DNA from: Hydractinia symbiolongicarpus
Lineage: Eukaryota > Cnidaria > Hydrozoa > Anthoathecata > Hydractiniidae
DNA: 64,000 bases
Direction of reading: 5' to 3'
NCBI RefSeq assembly: GCF_029227915.1
Contig: NC_079882.1
Coordinates: forward strand, 28,758,001 to 28,822,000
The position numbers were made by a program, and so were the translations under genes. Under the pieces are notes generated by a model. It was not told where the DNA came from and did not search any database. It worked only from the letters and a program-made list of their open reading frames with translations. Position 1 is the stretch's first letter. Every line of letters begins with the position of its first letter. Positions 23,945 through 35,542 of this stretch are shown here, piece by piece.

Positions 23945-24195
23945 TTTAATTTACAGACTCGAACATATAGATACATCTAGAATTTTTATCTTCTCCAGCC
24001 TTGGTGATGTTTTCATCCAGAATGAGTCTTGCTGAAGTATTTCTTCGTGTGTCATCTCCCTAATTTCTCTCACATGGCTTGGGTTAACCCGGAGCTATGG
24101 TAGCACTCACCAATATTGAATTGCCGCCAAGGGAAATCGAACCCTGTTCTCCCGCACAAAGTGTCAGAGTTATAACCACCAAGCTATGGCGCCAT
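23945..24195 (-). mobile_element. tRNA-derived SINE
   Basis: On the minus strand a tRNA-like head has box A TAGCTTGGTGG (24186-24176) and box B GGTTCGATTTCC (24143-24132, one extra T). A non-tRNA body then runs toward 23945. The arms do not fold into a full tRNA with an intact acceptor, so this is a SINE, not a tRNA gene. Confidence 0.6.
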
Positions 24196-24199
24196 TGAA

Positions 24200-25470
24200 A
24201 ACGGCTAACTATTCTGTTACTGGCTAATTATCAGTTCTCCTTGTGCCTAATTTGTTTGAAATCTTTCTTTAACTCACCCAAAGTATCACAAAAATATTTT
24301 TCTAAGATTTCTTAGAAATGACTTGATTTTTAAAAATCTCACGAAAAGGACCCTCGATTTTTCAAATCCGCAAATTTATTGTGTGTGTACCTTTTTATGT
24401 TTCAACTTGTTGGATTCAATTTGTCAATTTGTCAAACAAAACAACAACCAATCAGTTTCCTCAAAATGAAAACTTGCAACTATTCCGACAACCCGAAAGA
24501 AATTCAAATTTAAGAATTTGAATCAAAAAAGAATAATAAACAATCAGTTAAATTCAATAAATCAATTTCAACAAAATAAATCCTGTATTGTCCACAGGTT
24601 TCAAAATCATGCATCGCCTGCTTAATATGTTACTTGTTTAACAAAGATATCAAAAAGCGGCCTGATTAAATTTATATACAATATATCTGTGCATCACATC
24701 GCATGGATTTGTATCTTTGTATTAAATTCCCTTTTTAAATCAAAGAGACAAAGAGAGATTAAAGAGACACTAATTGAACAACCTGGTTTTAATGCAGTTT
24801 ATGGTAAAATTGTATTCTTGTTTCTTATTTTAAGCGTATTTTTTTCTTAGATCAGCTGTTATCAGACCATGTACCATCATGATTTTCAATACATTTTCAA
24901 CAAAAAAGTAAGTTTTGAAGGCCTAAATACTGAAATATTCAAATGCTAATATGCATTTATGACTGAATTAATAAACAATGCACTACTTCATCAATAAAAT
25001 TGGGCTCGTTCAGAAGTTATTATATTCGAATCGTAAAGTTTCTACATAGCAAGATTTGTATTCTGAAATTTCCAGAATTTTCCTGATTACTTTAAAAATA
25101 TCCAGTTAAAGTTTTAACTGTTATTTTAGAATACTTTATATAGCTATGTAAAATGTTTATTTTTTATTTATTGAGTTGTGGTAGTTACAAAAATAGTTGA
25201 GAAACTCGTGATTTGTTTACCCCATAATTCTCCGTTTTCAAGGTTTACTTTAAATTTCAAAATCCTTTAAGCTAATGACGGAAATCGTAAAGCCGCAGGG
25301 CTTCTTGTTTTATCTCCTTTGTAGACGTTCGTGTACATGGTCGTAGAAATATGCAAGGCAAGATAACATTTTGTTTTTCTTTGACAATGGATCGAAATCT
25401 CACACTCGTAGTTAATATCTTGGTTTGCTGTTGCTAGTTCCAAAATGACTAAAATTATTTCACTTGGAAG
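24200..25470. other. No recognised feature
   Basis: AT-rich intergenic sequence without supported features. Confidence 0.5.
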
Positions 25471-25474
25471 TTGA

Positions 25475-26390
25475 TCAAATTGATTTTTCGTGGCCTACTG
25501 TGTGAGATCCAACGATTCTGGTTGGTTGAGACACGGGATCTTTAACGATTATGAAGGGTTGAGATACGGGATCTTCAACGAGTTCTTCGTTTAAATAAAA
25601 TGGTTTAAGCAGAATGACATTGTGTTTGTTCTTCAAGGTAACTCCTTTCGAATTAGTAAGTGCGCACAAGCTATTTTTCGAGATGGATTGTATGTTGTAT
25701 GAACCGATCCATTTGTACCTGAACTTCCCACCTTTTCTGTCATGCCATTTTTGATTCTGACGAAGTAACCTTTGATCCAATTTGTAACGTCGATCCTGAT
25801 TTGTTGTGTCGTTTGTCGTAGGCTTTCTGCTGCTTCTTTTGGGCCTTTTTGATATTTTGGCTGGCTGTGTTGTGAGCTGTTTCTCGCATTTTAGAAAGTG
25901 AACTCAAAACTGCTCTAAATGTTTCGAAATTATAGGGATCATCAGTTTCGATAGATTCCTTGATTATGTCAAACTTGATATCAATCGGTAGGGTGGATTG
26001 GCGGTTGTACAGTAAAAAAGATGGCGAAAATTTAGTTGAGAAGTGAATCCTCACGCGGTGTGTCCTATCATTTCGAAATGTGTGTTTATAACCATTCACC
26101 TCTGGAATATTACACATATCAACTCCAACTTGTTGCATTACTTTTAACTCGACTGGGATACTCTGGAGATTAGGAGAGATTTTCTTGAACAGTTTCTCTT
26201 GTTATTGACACCTTTAAAATACTTTAACATAGCTCTTAACATCATTGATCATACTATGCCAAAAAAACCTCTGTGATACTTTTTCCTGGATCGACTCCCG
26301 TCCTGGATGCTCATTCAATGCTACTGCTTCAGGGTTATTATTTATTCCCTCGTAGACATCATGAATAATGTTCTGCTTTTGTTAACCTTC
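25475..26390 (-). pseudogene. LTR-retroelement integrase relic
   Basis: Reading down the minus strand there is a zinc-binding-like H..H segment (NEHPGRES, then RFFWHSM, near 26330-26250). After it comes the entry to the core (QVGVDMCNIPEVNGYKH), then the late part FSPSFLLYNRQSTLPID, and a C-terminal module with GKFRYKWIGSYNI and NKHNVILLKP. The stretch that should hold the catalytic acidic residues between the GYKH block and the FLLYNRQ block is missing. A stop interrupts the zinc-binding part and a frame change lies near 25760. It is a dead Ty3/gypsy-type integrase with no LTRs or RT nearby. Confidence 0.65.
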
Positions 26391-26689
26391 AAAGATTACT
26401 CTTTGATTTTTTTTGTATATCAAACGACCATCCGCAATTAAAAAATTCTTACGCGATTTTCTAAAGTTCCTTCTTTGTCCTTTGTCTTTCATCTCTTCTG
26501 GTTACTTTCCATTCCGAAAATAATTCTCGATAGTGTTTAAATTCACATGTCTATGTTTTGGACTTTTGATTTTGATCACTAAACACGCGCACAAAGAAGA
26601 GCTTACCATAACAAAACATTCGAATGGCTTGAAAATTTGATGCAATTCAAATAGCAATGAAGAGTTTTCGCAGCTGGAGTACTCGCCAA

Positions 26690-27605
26690 GTAAATCTTGT
26701 CAGAAACAGGGGAGTACTTATTTCCTAGAGGGAGTACTTATTTCCTAGACTATAAGTACTGAAGAAGTATTTATTTCCTGGAAAAGTCCTGGAAAGTACT
26801 CCGGGAGTAATAATAATTGTAATAGTTGTGCTTGTGCTTTTGTCGTCTCATGTTGCGTCATAAATGTTAATTATCAATGTCTAGGGAACTGTTTTCGTTG
26901 TACGTGTTAGTGATGCATATTGTGCTGTATTGTTTATCTGTTAATCCTGTGTAACCATTTTCTGTATATATTTGCTGGAGTTGTGTTGAAGTGTTCTGTA
27001 ACTGTGTGGATTTGTGGGAAAAAATTTTTTACGTTGTTAACATAATTTGTATCATCAAATATTACAACAAATATTGGCAGTACTGACATTTGATATGACA
27101 AAAAATCAAATATTTAGCATAAATGTCTTATACATTCTCCAACAATACTTAGAGACCTTTTTAAAAAAAATCGTACAGCGTGAACGTTTCTTTCCTTTTA
27201 AAAAAAGTAATTCAAACCAGGTAGATCAACGACTTATGTGCTAAACCAGTAGCTCGTAAAATGCGCTTTCCTTAGCATTTGCCGAAATTACATTTTGCTT
27301 TTATAATCTGTGGATAGTTCAGATAGTTAAGGGCAAGATTAAATGGGGACCAGAGATTCCATACCTCTATAATCCAAATAGATACAATAATTGTTATTGG
27401 CATGATTAGTTAATTAATCTTGCTGCACATAACGTAGGGAACTCCAGTTAGTTGCCATGGAGTTTGATAGCAATATACTAAGTATAAACTAAGTAGCACT
27501 ACATATGTACTTATCCATACGAACTCGAACTACCGGGAAATAAGTACTAGGAAGTATTTATTTCCTAGTAAATTATTACTGGGGAGTAAACTTTTAGGGG
27601 AGTAT
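26690..27605. repeat. Clusters of GTACTTATTTCCTAG motifs
   Basis: Two clusters, at about 26695-26810 and 27530-27600, contain repeats of the word GGAGTACTTATTTCCTAG and close variants. The interior is AT-rich and non-coding. They may be the ends of one non-autonomous element; boundaries are not clear. Confidence 0.4.
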
Positions 27606-28919
27606 GTTTTTACGGTGACACTGGGTTAAGCCACAAGTAACTATGTGCTCCGACGTTAAACACTCTGTGGAGCGCTTAATAAGGCCCTAAACTGTGCCAC
27701 ACCTTTATGAGAAGCGCTTTGGTACAGCTATATATATATAGTATATATTAAATCAAGTGAGATGCACACAACTTTATGGTGTTTCCGGTGTAATATAACT
27801 TCCTAAAACTTTAGCTATAATAAAAACACAGATTACCGTCCGTTGTTAACCCAGTCATAGCAAAAACGGCTAGCCAACCTTTTTTTGTTTTACGGAAAAA
27901 TAAATAAAATTGACTATGGTAAAAAGCTGTTATACCAAACTGAATAGTAATAACTAAGGGTAGCTAGCTAGGTGGCTGTAGAATGCTTCTTAAAAATCTT
28001 CGTTCCCTAGCCAAAATCCTAAAAACGGTGCGTTTAAGATTTGTACATGGCTAAAAACGTGACAGTATGTTTATCTTAACATACAGAAAACAAATACTCC
28101 AAAATAAAGAGCTTTTAGAAGACAAAAGTCAAACAGATCTACAAGCCTAATACTGACCACGACAACTTTCAAAACCAAAATGGCCTTCGTTATCATGTTC
28201 CTACATTGGCATCTCCTGGCCGCGAAAACCTAGAATTGGTTTTTTCACAGAATTAGAGGTTTTGAGTGGTATACTACGTGTGAGCGGTCAAAACAAAGTA
28301 AGTAAAACTATCCTGCTTGTTTTCTGTGGCTCCTAAAAGAAATCGGCGATTAAGATCGAGCGTATTTAAATAATGGATTGATTTTAATCACTTAAAATTT
28401 TTTGAATTAAGGTTAGTAAGTTAAAGTAATTAAATTATTTAGGGAAAAATTAATTTCTTGAATATATTTTAAATCAATAATAAGATTTTTGATTAAAGGA
28501 GGGGCGAACAGCGCAGGCACGGCTGCTGATTGAAAATTCATGATACCAGAGTTAATTTCAAAGCCTATTTACGCTGGGTTGGAATGTTCCTGAAACATCT
28601 GTTCTTAGGAGTTTGTTAACAAATACCATGTTTCTTTCATCCATTAATGTGACTTATTTTATAATTCAGTATTTTTACAGATTTGCCAAACTGGTGGTTA
28701 TATTCAGAAACAATATTAGAATTTTCTCTATATTGTGATGGCAACGCATCGATGATCATACTGTTTTATCCAAAATAATAAACATGATAAAAACGCTATT
28801 AGTTGAATAACAGGACCAAAATATTTTTGTTGTGGCAGCCACAAAAAAGTGTTTTGTTCGCCTCTCCTTTAAAAACCCCATGGTTTTTAAAAATCGAGGA
28901 AAGATCAAAGGGACATAGG

Positions 28920-28965
28920 TAGCCATTTTGAGTGACAGACAGACGCATACGGCTATTATATTAGA
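28920..28965 (-). mobile_element. Helitron-like 5' fragment
   Basis: Minus-strand start TCTAATATAATAGCCGTATG at 28965, directly after the CTAG of the neighbouring unit, then GTCTGTCTGTCACTC. No 3' end is identified. Confidence 0.45.
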
Positions 28966-29106
28966 CTAGTCGTTAACCCATGGAAAAATTCACGGGGTCG
29001 CCCGTCCTTTAAATTTACCCGTCGCAACAAAGTGTCTTCGTAGCACGATTTTCTAACTCAGCGGTGGTCCGCGCAGAGATAGACGCAATACGGCTATTGT
29101 TAAAGA
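28966..29106 (-). mobile_element. Short Helitron-like unit, degenerate
   Basis: Minus-strand 5' end TCTTTAACAATAGCCG at 29106. The imperfect hairpin (CCCATGGA..TTCACGGG) and CTAG at 28969-28966 mark the 3' end. It is older than the 14-kb and 16-kb units, judging by mismatches in the stem. Confidence 0.55.
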
Positions 29107-29164
29107 TTGTTAAATAGCTTTATGTTGTACATTTTGAAGCTAGCTATATATATATATAATTTTC

Positions 29165-29606
29165 TTACCACAATTCCACAAAATGTGCCTCGTCTAGTAC
29201 ACACGAAACAACGTTATCCTGATAGATTTTTGATTTTGGTAAGTTTCTTCCTGTGTGTGACAAAAATGCTTCTGTGAGTCCAAATAAAAAATCAATATCT
29301 CCGTATTCAAATGTACAAACAGATCTTCTCTACCTTCTTACCTTTCATGAGTAGGTGTACACCTTTTGTTGATTGTTAATGATAGCGTTGAGAGGGCTGG
29401 CAACAATAACCATGTTTCTTTTCTTTCATAAAGACATTACAAAAGGAAGTAATTGGTACAATATGGATTTCCCATATCCAGCAGACAAAACTGCAAGAGT
29501 ATCGTTTCCAGTAATTAAATGTTCAAACGATTTGTTTGAGCTTTAACTTCTTTAAATTCTCTAGAGCAAGTCGAAGTTTTGGAAAGAGTTGTGCTATATT
29601 TTCCAT
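29165..29606 (-). pseudogene. RecQ-like helicase relic
   Basis: From 29606 the minus strand reads MENIAQLFPKLRLALENLKK, then after a frame change FEHLITGNDTLAVLSAGYGK (a Walker A-like GYGKS) and LYQLLPF. The block MVIVASPLNAIINNQQK follows, and finally a DExH box, CVLDEAHFVEL (about 29206-29169). The motifs are in the order of superfamily-2 RecQ helicases (motifs I, Ia, II). At least three frame breaks and the absence of motifs III-VI make it a fragment or pseudogene. It lies about 0.7 kb downstream of the THAP-like exon on the same strand. Confidence 0.6.
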
Positions 29607-30289
29607 CTTGCTATCCAGCTAACTAAATTTTTACTCTTCATATGCTTGTTTCTATGCTCAGTTACCTTCTTATGTCCCTTCTGTAAAATCTGGTAAAGCA
29701 AGACAAACGGCTTTTCAAAAATTCCCACTATAGGTGGATATTTGATCAGCTAGTCCAAGAGCTACTTCTTTCGCGCAGCCACATATCAGAAAGAGAAAGA
29801 GAAGCCCTGGAAACGAGATTGACTATTTCAAAAACTTCAAAACATTTGTATTTGATTTATTTGCCATTAATAAATTAAGGTTTAATAATTTTTTCTAAAA
29901 CAATTGTTATTGAAGAACTGATGTTTCATGGAGTAATTTTTGAAGCAAAAAAAAAGTAGCTGCCGAGCCATATTTAGCTTTAGATTTTATAACTAAAAAT
30001 TTGAAGTGAAGCTTGATTTTCACACGGGTTTCCTCATCATATCATAGCAGGTACTGCCATCAATTCTGTCAAACAAATCTAAAAGTGCCAGTAATTCCGA
30101 TTTTTATACGTCTTACCCTGGTCTTCGCTTGCCGTGGGTGGTACGGGGTGACAAAAAGTTTTTTTAGAATAAAGCGCGCACTCTTGCAAGATTTTAAATT
30201 TCTTGGTTTCTGAATGTGAGGAAAAATCCACGTGGGTAAAATTTTTCTGTTCGATAGGTTAGTTTGAAAAAAAAGTTACTAGCAATTAC

Positions 30290-30434
30290 CTTTTGTTTTA
30301 AACATTTTCTCATATTTTCTCTGAATATCAGGCTGTCGAGGTAAACGATAAAACTTTAGTTTATTTCCATCTTGAACTTTCGATAAATAATTGTTAAAGC
30401 ACAAAGATGAACTGCAATGAAACTTCATTTTCAT
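30290..30434 (-). CDS. THAP-like zinc-finger first exon (partial)
   Basis: ATG at 30434-30432 opens MKMKFHCSSSLCFNNY, followed by KLKFYRLPRQPDIQRKYEKM and a donor (AAAAG|GTAATT) at 30290, phase 1. An N-terminal CxxxxC pair, then a FYRLP-type block and a basic helix, resembles the start of a THAP DNA-binding domain. The second CxxH half would lie in the next exon, which I could not find. The frame stays open upstream to about 30509, so an earlier exon start is possible. Possibly the N-terminus of a transposase or of a transposase-derived gene. Confidence 0.45.
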
Positions 30435-31664
30435 ACAACCTACATTGATGACATGTTTACAAACTGAACTGCCGAAGCGCACGACTTTCAGATTTTTTTT
30501 CCCACACAAGTTTGGCTATACCTTAAAAGCGCGCGCCGTGAATGTGGCTAATAAACTTATTTTTCCGAGATATTTCGCTAGAAACGTTTTTGCCAGTAAT
30601 GTTGACATAGTTTTATAAAATCGTAGATGACATAGTTATAAATAATAGGGTATTGGTAGTGGTGGTGATGAAAAATAGTTTGGACATATGTAGATTTTAA
30701 TTTCATATCTTTTGGTATATGTTAAACTCTGTAGCCATGAATCAGGATAATGTGGTGACATTTTTTTTACTGTTAGACAGTATATTTGAAAAAACTTAAG
30801 AAGTTTGCTAAAGCTCTGTGACACTGCATATTACTCGGATCATTTTATAAAAGAGAAACTCTCTAGTAGTTAGCTTATATTGTTAGCCAGCCACAGGAAA
30901 GACACCAAGTGCATATCTGCTTGGGTAAAAACAATGTCACTGTACACTTTCTCTTATCGACTGTTAATCTTAAATTTGTATTGCACTGTCATGGCTAACC
31001 TTATTGTGAGTGTTTTTTTTAAATACGCAATCAACCAATAACAACTAATGCTGGGATGGGAAACTTTTAAGCAACAATGAGTGCTTAGTTTTGTGTTTTT
31101 AGTAACTATAAGAAAATAAAAAAGGGCATCATTTCAGGTGTCATGTTCTTTTCCCCCTTTTTTATATGCAAAGCCACGAAATTTTGCAGAATTATTTAAA
31201 TTGCTTGTTCGCATAAAATGATTTACAATACTGAATTTTATTTACATTCTTGTTTTATCAAATTTTCTATTTTCAGAAAGTCAGTGCTGTTCGAGTAACT
31301 ATTGTGTTTTTATCAAGAAAAGTTTTTAAGTCTAAAATGTAATATTTAAAGCAAACTAATTTAGGAAATTGAGCCTCCAGGGAAAAAAATGTTTTGGACT
31401 GAATCCCTGTAAATTTAAATTTATTTAATAATGAACTTTTAATCTATTGTATTTGGTATATTGTGGAATTATTTTTTAAATGAAAACACAAAAAAATCAT
31501 TCCGCAGGAAGTTGGAAGTCACTCGAAAAATCCATTACATGTTAACATTTTAATTCTGAGAATGAGGGGCTAATTTCCCCAAATAAGTGCAAGATGAAAT
31601 CTGAAATCACAAATGTGTGAAATATAAGTTTAGCATGGAAACCTGTAAAATGTAGACCATCACA

Positions 31665-31847
31665 TCTCTTTAATAATAGCCGTCGTCAGTCTGTCTGTGT
31701 GTCTGCAAAAGCCGTGTCCCGTAACTAAAACACGAAATTTTTAAAATGCGCATCAATACCAAATGCGATATATTTCTGTCCACTTTGTTGCAACGGGTTA
31801 ATTTAAAGGACGGGCGACCCCGTGGATTTTTCCACGGGTTATCGACT
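31665..31847 (+). mobile_element. Short Helitron-like unit
   Basis: TC start after A at 31664 (TCTCTTTAATAATAGCCG), full 183-bp type, perfect CCCGTGGA/TCCACGGG hairpin. The end CGACT is followed directly by the next unit, so the final AG is missing. Confidence 0.65.
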
Positions 31848-31970
31848 TCTCTTTAATAATAGCCGTATTTTGTCTGTGTGTTCGCGAAAGCCGCGTCCCG
31901 TAACAGAAACACGAAATTTTTAAAATGCGCGCCAATACCAAATGCGATATGTTTTTACCGACTTTGTTTT
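31848..31970 (+). mobile_element. Short Helitron-like unit, 3' truncated
   Basis: Starts TCTCTTTAATAATAGCCG directly after the previous unit and follows the consensus to about 31970. The distal part, including hairpin and CTAG, is absent. Confidence 0.55.
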
Positions 31971-33342
31971 GACCGCGTGCACGTAGTATAGCAATCACGA
32001 CGCCTGATTCTATAAAAACAATTAAAGATTTTTGCGACCAAAAAGAATCCAAGATTTTCGCTAAAAAAGACAACTCCACATATTTTCGCGGCTGAATGAA
32101 ATGAACGAAGGCTATTTTGATTCTTAAAAACACAACCAAGATTTTCGTGGCTGAATGTGCAATGTGTAGAAGGTCTGTAGGCCTGTTTGCCTTTTTTTAT
32201 CTTCTGAAAGCTTTGTATTTTTTAATATTTGTTTTCTGTTTGTTTTTAATGTTATTGTCGCCGTTTTTTAGCTACGTACAGATCTTAAACGCACCAGATT
32301 TAGGATTTTTGGCTAGGAACGAAGATTTTGAAGGCAAGCTAGCTAGGGCCTTACTTTTCACTATTCTGTTTGATATGAGAGCTTTTTATCCTACCCACAA
32401 TTTATTTTTATGTTGAGGATGTAGCCGTTTACGTAGCTCCTACATCTGGCTAAAAAGTGAAAGTATAAAAATTTATTGGCTACAACAATATTCTTAAGCA
32501 ATAATTCTTTTTCTTAATGCAGTTAGTTAGGTAGCTATATCTTTTATTATTTTCCTGAAAACTTTTTCTGCAAATAAATTGGCTGAGCGATAGTTGTAGC
32601 TGGACGGGTAACGACAGGCTGTTTTATTTAAACCGAAGTTGCAGTTTTTTTGAAAAAGGGTATTACGCCAAACGCATGTTCAACTCTGTGTAACTGTACT
32701 AACCGCTTTGTTCACTGTTAACAAAGGACTGTTTATTGAAAAAGCTTTAACGTCTATGCGCATGTACAACGTGGTTTATCTATACTAAGAGGTCAGCCCA
32801 CTGTGACAATTAATTTTGGAACTTTCTCTGGGAATTCCGCAAAATAAAATAATATTGAATGATTGTTTTGCTATGATGGAGTAACAACTATTGTTGCAGG
32901 AATGTTATTTTTTGAAAAATATGTCACAGTCGCAACACTATAATGGCGTATGCGCTTCACTTTATTTACGAAATACAGTATACCTGTACTAAAGCGCTCT
33001 ACCTGATCGTGTGGCACAGTTTACCTCTCTTATTAACCGCTTCACACAGTGTTTAACGCTGGGAAAAACCTTAACTTGTGGCTTATCCGCGCGTTTCGAC
33101 GCCAGGTTTCCCGGCTAGTCCGTTATATAATAGGTCAACTTTTATTTTAAAAAGCAATATAACTAATTTTGATTTAAACTCTAACGTTTGTTTTAATAAG
33201 CCAGCTATCTATCTACGCATGTCATACAGTTACATTTAAAGGTAGTATACCTAGCTGGTTAACTGAAAAAATTACAAACAAGCCACTTATAACAGTCCAG
33301 TTGCAGACTTTTATCATACATATATTACCAAATATTAAGTAG

Positions 33343-33477
33343 ATATACAATAGGTAAACATAGGTTATTGAGATTTATTAACCCGAGGTGATTTATATTC
33401 AACGACGCGCAGCGAAGTTGAATATAATATCACCGAGGGTTAATAAATCCAATAACCTATGTTTACCTATTGTATAT
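33343..33477. repeat. Long palindrome, ~60-bp arms
   Basis: Arms ATATACAATAGGTAAACATA.. and their complement pair with few mismatches around a short loop (GACGCGCAGCGA). No coding content. Could be a fold-back element or a recombination-prone site. Confidence 0.85.
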
Positions 33478-34291
33478 ATGTTTTATTATATACCCAAAAG
33501 AGATTGTTATAATTAATATTACTTATTTTGTTTTGATGTTTTTGTAAAAAGAATTTTCTCGACAAAAAAGTTCCCGCCATTTCACGTGTTTGGAAATCGA
33601 CCAATCAGAAAACGGACCACTAAGAAACAACCAATCACAGTTAATTACGATAAAAATTAATGAGGCGGAAAGGATAAAATCAAAACATGCGTTTACGAAT
33701 GTTTTGTCAAAACTATTGTTACGTCACAAGCATTGAATAATACGGGTGGAATACGATTATTTATTCAATGGCTGTTTTTGCTTACGGGTATAAAATAATA
33801 ATAAAGATTGTGAAGTAAAGAAATCATATATGCACTATTCCCCTGAAAAGTAAAAATTAGCTCATAACTAATCTCATTTTTATGTTGTTCTTTGTTTTCG
33901 CATGTGTATTTCGCGGAACAAGAACTGATGTGGAAATAGGCTTATTAATGAGTCATATTATAACAACGTGATTGGTGCAAATACTTTTATTCAATCCAAA
34001 AAAGAATAAATACAATATTTATTTATTTCCTTATTTCAATATTCGTTGTAACTATATTTTAGCTGGGCATTTAACTTTACACATTATTCTGTACGTGTTG
34101 AACATCGTAATGTTTTGTTTACAAAATTTTATTCTATAGAAACTTTCGAATTCTAAAAAGAATGTTTGTTTTTAGACAGGACTGTTTCGAATTTTGACCT
34201 CGAGTGTTAACAAAAGTTTGAATTATATTATTATAAGAACACTAAAATAAAATTCTTATTTTTTATTTTTATCTAACTTAGACGGTTAATA

Positions 34292-34436
34292 AATACAATA
34301 ATAACCGATTATGCCGTGTTGTACCGAAAATATCACCCTCAGTAGTCATTGCATTGACCTCGCAAGCTCGGTCGGCACTTAGACCTCGGGCGATATTTTG
34401 CGGCACAGCCCGGGGTAATCGGTTATTATTGTATTT
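34292..34436. repeat. Second long palindrome, ~50-bp arms
   Basis: AATACAATAATAACCGATTA.. pairs with the complement at 34382-34436, with several mismatches; the arm continues into GCCG and AAATATCRCCC. It shares a GGTTATT-type core and a RATATCACC-type block with 33343-33477, so the two are probably one family. Confidence 0.75.
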
Positions 34437-35171
34437 TTGCAAAAAATGATACGTCACAATGCATTACATCACAACGCACTACGTCACATTGTATTTATAT
34501 CTAATAGGATTGGTTTGCGGACTCAAAGGAGAAAGTTTCATAAGTTTAAAATACCTGCTAAACTCCAAAAATTGCAAAATATTTTTTCTTTCTTTAAACC
34601 AACCCTTAATAGCAAAAACATTCTTGAAATAATATTATTGTGTGCAAGAAAATTCTATAAATACATTTGTAAATATAATAAATTGTTTAGGAAATAATAT
34701 AAATATTATAAATTAATAAATATGTTAAAAAATTGTGACAAATATATAGAAAAACTTTTTTTTACCATCTAAACCATTATGATACCTCTACAAATGTGAA
34801 AGATCATAAAGTTTATATAGTAAATTTTAAGTGGTAAAAAGTGGTAATTTAAACATTTGTTCAGTTGTTTGCATGGACCTTACTTCAGTTGGTCCATGAC
34901 GTCAGGACATCGGTCGCTATTTACCTTTAGTGATCTCATAAACGTTTTATATTGTAAACAATATTCACAGTTACATTCAAAATGATTATATTATTTTTTA
35001 AATTAAAAAAGAAAATAAGAATAAATAAATAAATAAATAAATAAACACGAAATAAAATTGACTTTTTGCGTCAAATTGCGTCAAATAAAGTTGAAACACT
35101 GTTTTATATTTTCCGTATAAGGATGACTTCTTTATAGGATGAAAAAAGCAGTAAGTTTATCTACCAAGTTG
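34437..35171. other. No gene; 3' flank of the channel gene
   Basis: AT-rich with an (AAAT)n run near 35025-35045. No canonical minus-strand polyadenylation signal stood out. Confidence 0.4.
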
Positions 35172-35542
35172 TTAGCGTTTGAAAAGTCGTGTTATGCGAG
35201 AAAATACACCACTAATAATTAATCCAATTCTTCTCATTTTAACCGAGAATGGTACTTTCGGTCTATTCTTTGCATCTTCCTTGTATTCTAAAATCTTTTC
35301 CAACGATACGCCCAGCTCGCTTGGTTTCACAAACTTAAAGTTGACACCATACTTCTTTGACATAGCTGTTCGCATCTTTAGCAACTCTTTTCCGTGTTTG
35401 TAATTAAGCCTTTCGATTTTATCTTCAACTCGTTCGACCAAGTCACGGAATTCTTCGATAGTTTCATTTGCAAATTCTTTCAGGTCTTTGTGGAATTGAA
35501 GCTTGCGTTCTATAAAAGAATTCATAATTCCAGCCTCAAGGC
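35172..35542 (-). CDS. Exon: cytoplasmic tail with coiled-coil
   Basis: About 123 residues. A charged heptad-like stretch (EEFRDLVERVEDKIERLNYK) predicts a coiled coil. The end is basic and hydrophobic (RITRLFKR, stop TAA). The acceptor GTGAAG|GC was chosen because it alone keeps the phase; its pyrimidine tract is poor. No PDZ-binding end. Confidence 0.65.

Larger units (their letters stand above)
27626..33086. mobile_element. Putative DNA transposon bounded by inverted repeats
   Basis: 27626-28058 and 32265-33086 are inverted relatives. They share AAGCCACAAG, CGTTAAACAC, TAAACTGTGCCACAC, GCGCTTTRGTACAG, and a distal block with AATCTTAAACGCACC and GGCTAGG.AACGAAGATTTT. Between them lie a THAP-like exon and a RecQ-like helicase relic, both on the minus strand, plus later Helitron-like insertions. 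This could be one large decayed element, or two independent copies of one repeat in opposite orientation. The left copy starts at TTAA. Confidence 0.4.

Noticed and set aside
24131-24190. Possible tRNA gene
   Set aside because: Box A and box B are present but the acceptor and T arms do not pair and a non-tRNA tail follows; called a SINE.
25925-25960. CTGATGA followed by GAAA on the minus strand, hammerhead-like
   Set aside because: It falls inside the coding sequence of the integrase relic and the required stems are not formed.
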